From: Gemmatimonadales bacterium UBA7835
GTDB taxonomy: Bacteria; Gemmatimonadota; Gemmatimonadetes; Longimicrobiales; Gaopeijiaceae
Length of the DNA: 6,098 bases
Direction: 5' to 3'
Assembly: GCA_002500925.1 (NCBI GenBank)
Contig: DLTN01000085.1
Coordinates: forward strand, 1 to 6,098
Positions 1-5,880 of this stretch are shown one piece after another (positions within the stretch are counted from its first letter, which is position 1; every line of letters begins with the position of its first letter). Both the position numbers and the translations under genes were made by a program. Under the pieces are notes generated by a model. That model was not told the DNA's origin. It saw nothing but the letters and a program-made list of their open reading frames with translations, and made no database searches.

Positions 1-1
1 C

Positions 2-439
2 GCGTGGTTCTGTAACGTCCTAGGGGCGGGTTTCGTGTACGGACTTAGCCATGTCCATGGGCCGACGTTTCTTGAGAAGAAAATTGGCCGATATTTACTG
101 AAACCGCATCAGATGCTGCGCATGGAGAAATTCTATGAGCGGTGGGGCCCTCCCGCGATGTTCCTATCTAGGTTCTTACCTGGAGTGCGTGCGATCACTC
201 CGGTGTTTGCAGGCGCTACGCGACAGCCGTGGCCGCGGGTGATAATACCCATTGGGATGGCGTCTGCACTCTGGTACGGCGGCTTGGTGAGGCTCGGGTT
301 CCTAGCGGGCGAGAACTTAGCGGATCTCGAAACGCAACTCTTGGGACTCAATCGCGGGCTGACGGCTTTGGCTGTCCTGGCTGTGATGGCACTAGCGGTT
401 TGGTGGTACCGATCGCGTCTCCCGGACTACGCGGAGTGA
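2..439 (+). CDS. DedA family (VTT domain) membrane protein, C-terminal part
   Basis: The reading frame is open to the left edge, so the true start lies outside the window; a GTG at 35 is internal to the conserved domain and is not the likely start. The 145 visible residues (numbered from base 2) carry the core of the DedA/SNARE-associated (VTT) domain: an amphipathic stretch with IGR at 28-30, then the signature FLSRFLPGVRAITPVFAG at 54-71, whose R..PG.R and AG residues are the family hallmark. Hydrophobic segments follow at about 80-101 and 120-136, and a short charged tail ends the protein at TGA 437-439. DedA proteins are inner-membrane proteins linked to lipid-carrier or phospholipid flipping and membrane homeostasis; the substrate here cannot be told. 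Family members are usually about 200 residues, so roughly a quarter to a third is missing. The end of the gene carries the ribosome-binding site of the following xerD, suggesting an operon with translational coupling. Confidence 0.88.
   Translation, partial: AWFCNVLGAGFVYGLSHVHGPTFLEKKIGRYLLKPHQMLRMEKFYERWGPPAMFLSRFLPGVRAITPVFAGATRQPWPRVIIPIGMASALWYGGLVRLGFLAGENLADLETQLLGLNRGLTALAVLAVMALAVWWYRSRLPDYAE
433..436 (+). promoter_or_regulatory. Shine-Dalgarno GGAG of xerD inside the end of the DedA gene
   Basis: GGAG lies 8 bases before the GTG at 445, a normal spacing, and overlaps the last codons of the upstream gene. This decides the start in favour of GTG 445 over the in-frame GTG 436, which has no purine-rich site at the right distance. 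A ribosome finishing the DedA gene would stop 5 bases short of this start. Confidence 0.6.
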
Positions 440-444
440 AAACC

Positions 445-1350
445 GTGATACCGGATGCTCCTTCCGCCTTTCTCTTCGAGCAGTTCCATGACTACCTGAC
501 GTTCGAGAGGGGCTTATCTAAACAAACGGTCGTCTCTTATGGTCGGGATCTTAGGGGATGGTTCTCTTTTGTCGAGGAAGCTGGCGCCACTAACCCAGGA
601 GAAGTCGATATTGGGACGCTTAGGAAGTGGATCTACTCTCTTAAAGAAAAGGGTATGGCACCTCGATCGATTCGGCGGGCACAATCTGCCGTGCGGACCT
701 ACTTCAGATTTCTCTCAATGGAAGGGGCAGTGGAAGCCGATCCTACGGACCGGTTAGAGTCACCACAGGTCGACAAGTCGCTACCTGATGTTCTCTCTCA
801 GTTAGAGATGGAGCAGGTCCTTGAGTCTCCGGATTCGACACACCGGCTCTATTGGCGGGATCGAGCCATTCTTGAGTTTCTATACGCTACAGGTGTGCGT
901 GTTAGCGAATTGGTAAGCCTTAGGATTACGTCTGTGGACTTAGAAGAAGGATTTGCCAAGGTTTTTGGAAAAGGGTCTAAAGAGAGACTTGTTCCAGTAG
1001 GTGGCCCAGCATTGCGAACTCTTAAGCGGTATTCTCGCGACCTCCGGCCGGAGCTTGACCAGGGAAATGGCGAAGGCCGGGTTTTCCTCAATGCAAGAGG
1101 GAATCCGATTCGGCGTAAGTCTGTCTGGGTGATAGTAAAAAGTGCCGGGATTCGGGCAGGGATGGCTAGAGCTATTTCACCCCACACTATAAGGCATACC
1201 TTCGCAACGCATCTTGTGGAGGGCGGGGCGGACCTAGCCGCGGTTCAGGAGTTGCTCGGTCACGCCGATATATCGACTACGCAGATCTATACCCACTTAG
1301 ACCGGGCCTACCTGCGCGAAGTCCATCAGAAGTACCACCCCCGTCAATAG
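445..1350 (+). CDS. xerD: Site-specific tyrosine recombinase XerD
   Basis: XerD works with XerC at the chromosomal dif site to resolve chromosome dimers before division. From GTG 445 the protein has 301 residues, close to the usual 298. The N-terminal core-binding (SAM-like) domain covers about 8-95, with FERGLSKQTVVSYGRDL at 20-36. The catalytic domain covers about 113-295, with every active residue in place: R152 (TGVRVSEL), K176 (FGKGSKER), H247 and R250 (SPHTIRHTFATH), H273 (LLGHADISTTQ) and nucleophile Y282 (QIYTH). These are spaced as in E. coli XerD (R148, K172, H244, R247, H270, Y279). The C-terminal tail REVHQKYHPR resembles XerD rather than XerC, so I call XerD, though a phylum-specific single Xer cannot be excluded. 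An open frame extends upstream to 229 but overlaps the DedA coding region and carries no Xer similarity. It follows the DedA gene with 5 bases between and converges on the S41 protease gene. Confidence 0.93.
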   Translation: MIPDAPSAFLFEQFHDYLTFERGLSKQTVVSYGRDLRGWFSFVEEAGATNPGEVDIGTLRKWIYSLKEKGMAPRSIRRAQSAVRTYFRFLSMEGAVEADPTDRLESPQVDKSLPDVLSQLEMEQVLESPDSTHRLYWRDRAILEFLYATGVRVSELVSLRITSVDLEEGFAKVFGKGSKERLVPVGGPALRTLKRYSRDLRPELDQGNGEGRVFLNARGNPIRRKSVWVIVKSAGIRAGMARAISPHTIRHTFATHLVEGGADLAAVQELLGHADISTTQIYTHLDRAYLREVHQKYHPRQ

Positions 1351-1378
1351 GCGTGGAGCGCTCGAACCTGGGGAGGCG

Positions 1379-2980
1379 TTATTCGTGGCGGGGGCCCGGC
1401 TCTGATCCTGTGTTCCTATCCTCAACCAAGGCAAACAGTTGCTCTTGTGTGGATGTAGTTTCTAACAGGAGAATTGCTTCCGACAGGACCGGGTCTCGTC
1501 GAGTACGAATCTCAGCTTCCCCGGCGATATCGTTCATTCTCTGAGCTGTAGCTAGTTCGGTGCGCCACAGCAGATAGCGGCGGATTTCTGACCTGTCTAG
1601 GAAGTCCGCGCCGAGTCCTTCTGTTTGTAAGTCTGAGACAAAAGCTTCAAACTCGTCGTTTTCTACGTATGGCCCGACTTCTTCCGCTCGACGAGACGCG
1701 GCAACCCCGAACGCAAATTCAGCTACGCGTAGCCCGAGGGGAAACTGGGCCTCGTTAGCCGCCCTGAGAAAGTCACGTTCCACGAGCGTCAGGGTATCGT
1801 CTTGGATTTCTAAGTCGGGGAAGATTCCGCCACCATCGATGAGCGAACGACCGCTGGCTGTCGTCACGCGGGGAAGGGAATCAATCACCTCAGGCACGGG
1901 GACGCCTTGTCTGTCTCTCGTCCTTTGAAGGGATCTCCCCAACGGAGTAAGCCAAGAGCCCGTTGTGAAGCGGAGTCGACGTCCATGAGGCAATGGCATT
2001 ACTGTCTGGACGACACCTTTTCCGAAGGTTCTCTGACCAAGAACTACCGCCCGATCGTAGTCCTGCAGCGCACCCGCAAGGATCTCTGCACCTGAAGCCG
2101 TGAATTCGTCTACCAAGATCACTATCGGAAGCTTGGGGACCTGTATAGGCCAGCGATCCCCATATGAATCCGTCTCGGGCTGATCAGCGGAGGTTCCCGG
2201 GACCCGCTGTACAGTACTCGCAAGTGTAGCTCCTGGCGCGAGGAAGAGGTCGGCTAGCATCAGTGATTCATCCAGAAACCCCCCTGGGTTTCGTCTCAGG
2301 TCGATAATCAACCCATCCGATTCACCCAACTCAGCGAGTGCCTCGTTCATCTCTCGCGCAGCATTCCTTGCGACGCGGTCCATGATGACGTAGCCGATAT
2401 CATTCTCTAGTATGCCCCAAGACACCGCTGGCACGTGGACCTCTTCTCGTGTGATTGTATAAGAGATTGGATCGTCGTACCCGACGCGTTTTATCCTCAC
2501 CCTTACATCCGTGCCGACGGGGCCCCGAATAGAATCGGCGGCCATTCCCGTGCTCCATTCGGAGGCGTCATGTTGATTAACCCCGACGATGACGTCTCCA
2601 ACTGCAAGTCCGTGCTCGTTCGCGGGGAAGCCTCGGAATACTGCTGTGACCGTTACCTCATTATTGAGCAGTGTAATCTGCAGCCCTATGCCAGAGTAGT
2701 TACCGGTGGTGTCCTCTTCCCAGGCTTCCGCTTCTTGTGGTGTAAATACTTCAGCATACGGATCATCTAGGGCTTGAATTACACCGTCTATTGCTGCTTC
2801 CCAAAGGGCGGAGTCACTGAACGCGTCCATGTGCATTTCAGCGATCGCATTGACTGCGCTCGACAAGACGTCGACCTCTGGTGGATCGCCTGAAGCTTCG
2901 CCCGGTCCGGTTTGCGCCGCCATCGCAGCGGGTGTCAGCAATAGGCCAAGCGTTGCACAGACTGCAGATTTCTTGATCAT
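1379..2980 (-). CDS. Secreted S41 family (C-terminal processing) serine protease with PDZ domain
   Basis: The product has 533 residues. Residues 1-21 form a signal peptide: MIKK, a hydrophobic core ending in LGLLLTPAAM, and a probable cleavage near AMA/AQ, so the enzyme should act in the periplasm. A helical segment at about 40-92 precedes a PDZ domain at about 93-165, containing GIGLQI and GLAVGDVIVGVN, which normally binds substrate C-termini. The S41 domain follows (about 185-395) with IIDLRRNPGG at 225-234, nucleophile S296 in TASGAEILAGAL, general base K321 in RTFGKGVVQ, and D307. The Ser-Lys spacing of 25 and Ser-Asp spacing of 11 match E. coli Prc (S430, D441, K455), so the enzyme looks active. 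About 135 further residues (400-533), charged and probably helical, lie past the protease core. Tail-specific proteases trim or degrade envelope proteins from the C-terminus; the substrate here is unknown. ATG 2980 has an AGGA 8 bases upstream. The gene is divergent from nadE and convergent with xerD. I give no symbol because ctpA, ctpB and prc cannot be separated here. Confidence 0.93.
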   Translation of the reverse strand: MIKKSAVCATLGLLLTPAAMAAQTGPGEASGDPPEVDVLSSAVNAIAEMHMDAFSDSALWEAAIDGVIQALDDPYAEVFTPQEAEAWEEDTTGNYSGIGLQITLLNNEVTVTAVFRGFPANEHGLAVGDVIVGVNQHDASEWSTGMAADSIRGPVGTDVRVRIKRVGYDDPISYTITREEVHVPAVSWGILENDIGYVIMDRVARNAAREMNEALAELGESDGLIIDLRRNPGGFLDESLMLADLFLAPGATLASTVQRVPGTSADQPETDSYGDRWPIQVPKLPIVILVDEFTASGAEILAGALQDYDRAVVLGQRTFGKGVVQTVMPLPHGRRLRFTTGSWLTPLGRSLQRTRDRQGVPVPEVIDSLPRVTTASGRSLIDGGGIFPDLEIQDDTLTLVERDFLRAANEAQFPLGLRVAEFAFGVAASRRAEEVGPYVENDEFEAFVSDLQTEGLGADFLDRSEIRRYLLWRTELATAQRMNDIAGEAEIRTRRDPVLSEAILLLETTSTQEQLFALVEDRNTGSEPGPRHE

Positions 2981-3176
2981 TCAGGTGATCCTGATCGTCA
3001 TTTTTCAAGTAGGGTCTATAACCCCGACATTCTAACGGTCGTTCCTCAAAGAATGCAGGATGGGCCTGAAATAATTGAACCCCTTTGAGGCCTGCAACAG
3101 GTGCGACCAAGAGGGTATCTTCGACGTGAAGAAGTGAGTGCGCAGGAATCACTCCACCGATACGCGGTTGTCCCCG
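2981..3176. promoter_or_regulatory. Divergent intergenic region carrying the promoters of the S41 protease gene and nadE
   Basis: Both flanking genes start here and point outward, so at least one promoter each way is expected. On the minus strand TAGAAT (3029-3034) and TTATAG (3016-3021) both resemble a -10 box. Neither has a good -35 at 16-18 bases; the nearest TTGA-type box, TTGAGG at 3044-3049, is 22 bases from TTATAG. On the plus strand TATCTT (3116-3121) with CTGCAA (3092-3097, spacing 18) is a weak match. No operator or riboswitch is evident. A minus-strand open frame crosses the whole region but shows no recognisable domain. The presence of promoters is inferred from gene layout; the exact boxes are guesses. 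Confidence 0.4.
2989..2992 (-). promoter_or_regulatory. Shine-Dalgarno AGGA of the S41 protease gene, within a small inverted repeat
   Basis: On the minus strand AGGA sits 8 bases before the ATG whose A is at 2980, supporting this start. The same bases fall in a 5-bp inverted repeat, TCAGG-ATCA-CCTGA (2981-2994), directly next to the start codon, which could partly hide the site in the mRNA. Confidence 0.5.
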
Positions 3177-4985
3177 ATGAATCAAGAGCAAGAAAGCACC
3201 CCGCTGAGGGTATCCCTCGAGCAGTTGAAGCCACATAAGGGAAATGTGCCCTACAATCTCGAACGGGTGCAGGAGCGGGTGATTTCTAAGGCAGGTAAGG
3301 TAGATGTGCTCGTGTTTCCGGAGGCGGTGTTATCGGGGTATTTCCTCGAAGGGGCGGTCTCTGAGGCTGCTCTTTCCGCGGATGAGCTAGCCCAAGGGAT
3401 TGGGATACCATCGCCCGATGCTCCCGATATAGTTATCGGCTTTTACGAACGCTGGAATCATAGGCTCTACAACAGCGTAGCGTACCTGAGTAAGGAAGGG
3501 GGAGCCTACCAGGTAAAACACGTTCATAGAAAGATGTTCCTCCCTACGTACGGGGTTTTTGATGAGGCACGTTTTGTAGAGCCGGGTACTGAAATCCAGG
3601 CGTTTGACACTCGCTACGGTCGCTTTGGGATGCTTGTGTGTGAGGACGCGTGGCACTCAGCACCTGGAATGGTGCTCGCCCTTGATGGGGCAGAGGTTGT
3701 GTTTGTCGTTTCGGCGTCACCGGCGCGAGACTTTATACCGTCTACTGATGGACGTCCGGGTAACCTTGCTCACTGGGATCGGATTGGACCGCAAATTGCC
3801 GCAGAGCATGGGGTGTTTTGTATCATTTCTCAGCTTGTCGGTTCAGAGGGAGGCAAGCTGTTTCCTGGGGGGTCTGTAGCATTCGCTCCGGACGGAACGG
3901 AAATAGCGCGAGCTCCCCTCTTGGAGGAAGGAAGTACCTCTGTGACTTTGGATCCTCGCGCAATCGCTCGGTCGAGGACGGCGGCCCCGCTATTATCTGA
4001 TCTAGAGCAGGCTCTTCCTCATCTACAGACAGCTCTAGACAGAGTTTCGGGTAGGTCGACCCCCGGTGAGGCCAATGATAGCCCGCCCCGCTTGGGTGGA
4101 ACCCAAGCGGAACCAGCCGATGGTCGCCAAGGTGCATGGTCAGATGGACTTCAGTCTCGGATAAGAGATGGGCTGCTCGATCTTGATGTTGAACTCGTCG
4201 AGCGAGCGCTAATTGAATTCATTCGAGAAGAAGTCTGCCGCCGTCGCGGATTTGAACGCGTGGTAGTAGGAGTTTCGGGAGGGGTGGACTCGGCAGTGTC
4301 TCTGGTTCTCGCGAGTCGGGCTTTAGGCCCTGAGAATGTATTCGGCTTCCGGTTACCGTACCGTACGTCTAGCCAAGCTAGCCTCGATCATGCAGGACTG
4401 GTGCTCGATGTGACGGGTGCTCACGAAAGGACGATCGAAATCTCAGATCCGATCGATGCCTATGTGGAGAGATATGAAACAGACATCTCACCGATGCGAA
4501 AGGGAAACCTCATGGCTCGGTTGAGGGCAGTGATCCTGTTCGATCAATCTGCTAGACTTGGCGCACTCCCCTTGGGTACCGGTAATAAGAGTGAGCGACT
4601 CCTCGGATACTTCACATGGCACGCAGACGACTCCCCACCGATCAATCCTCTTGGTGATCTGCTCAAGACGCAGGTATGGGCCCTTGCTCGACACCTAGGT
4701 GTACCTAGCGAAATCATTGAAAAGCCAGCCACCGCTGATTTAGTAAGGGGGGTGACTGACGAGGATGAGTTGGGCATATCCTACCATGACGCCGATCCAA
4801 TCCTCCACTGGCTCACGCTTGGCTACCAAGCGGATGAACTGCACCAGATGGGCTTTGAACAAGAAGCGGTCGAAACCGTGCAGCGGAGGCTTGAGTCCAC
4901 TCACTGGAAGCGGGAGTTGCCTACGGTTGCAGTACTCTCATCAAGCGCAATTGGCGAGTTCTATCTGCGACCGGTTGATTATTAG
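3177..4985 (+). CDS. nadE: Glutamine-dependent NAD+ synthetase (two-domain NadE)
   Basis: This cytoplasmic enzyme converts nicotinic acid adenine dinucleotide to NAD with ATP, using ammonia released from glutamine. From ATG 3177 it has 602 residues. The N-terminal nitrilase-type amidase domain (about 9-285) carries the Glu-Lys-Cys triad: E49 in VFPEAVLSGY, K119 in HRKMFLPTYGVF and C155 in LVCEDAWH. A linker of about 285-330, rich in Gly, Pro and Ser, joins it to the synthetase domain (about 335-602). That domain has the ATP P-loop SGGVDS at 367-372, GTGNKSERLLGYFTWHADD at 467-485, NPLGDLLKTQV at 490-500, and KPATADL with DEDELGISY further on. All key motifs are present, so it should be self-sufficient for glutamine use. 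An in-frame GTG at 3138 would add 13 residues (MRRNHSTDTRLSP) that do not look like family sequence. I prefer ATG 3177 because the domain begins at TPLRVSLEQL, although no Shine-Dalgarno is clear before it. A perfect hairpin lies within the linker-coding DNA. The gene is divergent from the protease gene and lies upstream of kdsB in the same direction. Confidence 0.94.
   Translation: MNQEQESTPLRVSLEQLKPHKGNVPYNLERVQERVISKAGKVDVLVFPEAVLSGYFLEGAVSEAALSADELAQGIGIPSPDAPDIVIGFYERWNHRLYNSVAYLSKEGGAYQVKHVHRKMFLPTYGVFDEARFVEPGTEIQAFDTRYGRFGMLVCEDAWHSAPGMVLALDGAEVVFVVSASPARDFIPSTDGRPGNLAHWDRIGPQIAAEHGVFCIISQLVGSEGGKLFPGGSVAFAPDGTEIARAPLLEEGSTSVTLDPRAIARSRTAAPLLSDLEQALPHLQTALDRVSGRSTPGEANDSPPRLGGTQAEPADGRQGAWSDGLQSRIRDGLLDLDVELVERALIEFIREEVCRRRGFERVVVGVSGGVDSAVSLVLASRALGPENVFGFRLPYRTSSQASLDHAGLVLDVTGAHERTIEISDPIDAYVERYETDISPMRKGNLMARLRAVILFDQSARLGALPLGTGNKSERLLGYFTWHADDSPPINPLGDLLKTQVWALARHLGVPSEIIEKPATADLVRGVTDEDELGISYHDADPILHWLTLGYQADELHQMGFEQEAVETVQRRLESTHWKRELPTVAVLSSSAIGEFYLRPVDY
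4088..4110. repeat. Perfect 10-bp inverted repeat with 3-base loop inside nadE
   Basis: CCGCTTGGGT (4088-4097), loop GGA, ACCCAAGCGG (4101-4110): all ten pairs match. It codes for PRLGGTQAE in the flexible linker between the amidase and synthetase domains. No run of T follows, so it does not look like an intrinsic terminator. I saw no second copy in this window. Confidence 0.75.
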
Positions 4986-5099
4986 AACTAGGGTGCATCC
5001 GGGATAGCCCGACGGCTTTCTTCTGTACTAACTCTTGCATAGGTTCCAAAGCGTGAATCTTTCTTTCTCGTTCCGCCTGTGTGGGCTAGCAGTCGCCCG
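4986..5099. other. nadE-kdsB intergenic spacer
   Basis: The spacer holds no gene or RNA that I can recognise. A short AGCC-CGAC-GGCT stem (5006-5017) followed by a broken T-rich run is too weak to call a terminator. TTGCAT (5035-5040) with AATCTT 15 bases further on is a poor promoter candidate for kdsB. A pyrimidine-rich stretch (about 5058-5078) precedes the start region. The spacer length leaves open whether kdsB has its own promoter or is read through from nadE. Confidence 0.35.
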
Positions 5100-5876
5100 A
5101 TGACCGGCCAGGTTCTAGGCATTGTGCCTGCCCGGCTAGGGTCGACTCGACTCCCCCGAAAACCCCTGCATCCGCTTTTAGGAAAGCCTCTGATAGAGTG
5201 GGTTTGGCGCCGAGTCTCTGCAATGAAAGTCTTAGATCGCGCCGTAGTCGCGACAGATTCTCCTGAGGTAGCAGATGTGTGTCACGCAATCGGGGCGCCA
5301 GTTGAATTAACGTCTGAGGATCACGTCTCTGGGACTGACCGCGTCGCGGAGGTGGCAAGACGCGCGGGTTACGATGGATATCGATTTGTGGCGAATATCC
5401 AAGGCGATGAGCCTTTGATTGAGGAAGAGCATGTCCGAAGCGCCATCGAATTGGTCCGCAGCGGTAACTGGGAGGTCGGCACCTGTGCGACACCGGTCCA
5501 GGCTGGCGGTGCTTCCGAGGATGGCTCTACGGTCAAGGTCGCCCGAGCGGACTCAGGCCGGGCCCTCTACTTTTCCCGAGCCCGTATACCATGGACCAGC
5601 GAAGCTACGAGTCCCCTCCAGGGGGCAGGAGGGCATACCTTCTTGAGGCATATCGGGATTTACGCTTACGAGCGGTCGGCTCTGGAGCAGTGGACATCGC
5701 TCGCACCGTCGAGACTCGAGCAGATCGAGTCCCTCGAGCAGCTTCGCCCTCTAGAGGCGGATCTGCGTATTGGTGTTGCGATCGTTGGACGGGCGCACGA
5801 GGGTGTGGATACGCTACTCGACGCCGCGCGTGTGGAACAGAAGTTAAGTCACCTCAATCACTCTACTCTTGTGTGA
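5100..5876 (+). CDS. kdsB: 3-deoxy-manno-octulosonate cytidylyltransferase (CMP-Kdo synthetase)
   Basis: KdsB joins Kdo to CMP from CTP, releasing pyrophosphate, to give the activated sugar used to build the LPS inner core; it acts in the cytoplasm. From ATG 5100 it has 258 residues (E. coli 248). Visible family motifs in order are: the nucleotide-binding loop IVPARLGSTRLPRKPL (8-23), VVATDSPEV (49-57), the CTP/Mg site NIQGDEPL (99-106), RIPW (162-165), HIGIYAY (184-190), the helix with SLEQLRPLE (211-219), and GVDT with D237 as the second likely metal ligand. All are intact. An in-frame GTG at 5079 would add MWASSRP, which is not family-like. Neither start has a clear Shine-Dalgarno; ATG 5100 is chosen because the conserved domain begins a few residues later. 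It lies 4 bases upstream of pyrG, whose product makes CTP, the substrate of KdsB. The two are almost certainly cotranscribed, a pairing also known in Chlamydia. Its presence implies an outer membrane with Kdo-containing LPS. Confidence 0.94.
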   Translation: MTGQVLGIVPARLGSTRLPRKPLHPLLGKPLIEWVWRRVSAMKVLDRAVVATDSPEVADVCHAIGAPVELTSEDHVSGTDRVAEVARRAGYDGYRFVANIQGDEPLIEEEHVRSAIELVRSGNWEVGTCATPVQAGGASEDGSTVKVARADSGRALYFSRARIPWTSEATSPLQGAGGHTFLRHIGIYAYERSALEQWTSLAPSRLEQIESLEQLRPLEADLRIGVAIVGRAHEGVDTLLDAARVEQKLSHLNHSTLV

Positions 5877-5880
5877 CCCC

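Noticed and set aside
849..1187. 112-codon minus-strand open frame inside xerD
   Set aside because: Fully inside a gene with intact catalytic motifs; its product is arginine- and serine-rich without domain features, typical of an antisense shadow.
1354..1378. tRNA T-arm-like string (GGTTCGAGC on the minus strand)
   Set aside because: The T-stem does not pair and no anticodon or D arm is present nearby; only a resemblance over a few bases.
2435..2770. 111-codon plus-strand open frame opposite the S41 protease gene
   Set aside because: It lies opposite the PDZ-coding part; its cysteine- and aromatic-rich product has no motif and no ribosome-binding site.
2957..2959. Cys8 in the signal peptide of the S41 protease as a lipoprotein site
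   Set aside because: It lies before the hydrophobic core and is not preceded by a lipobox; cleavage near residue 21 fits better.
3126..3137. Mini-ORF GTG-AAG-AAG-TGA directly before GTG 3138, as a possible leader peptide
   Set aside because: Two sense codons after a GTG with no ribosome-binding site; expected by chance.
2838..3236. 132-codon minus-strand open frame crossing the divergent intergenic region
   Set aside because: It overlaps the start of the protease gene in another frame and the start of nadE, has no ribosome-binding site, and its protein shows no recognisable motif. The divergent layout explains the region better.
4998..5023. Possible terminator after nadE
   Set aside because: The two competing stems (CGGG/CCCG and AGCC/GGCT) have only 4 pairs each and the following T-run is broken by C; too weak to call.
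5086..5493. 135-codon minus-strand open frame opposite kdsB
   Set aside because: The product is Arg/Pro/Gln-rich low-complexity sequence, as expected from the reverse of a coding frame; kdsB is clear on the other strand.
5715..5741. Repeated CTCGAGCAG with 18-base period in kdsB
   Set aside because: It encodes the conserved LEQ-IES-LEQ helix of the family, so it is explained by the protein.
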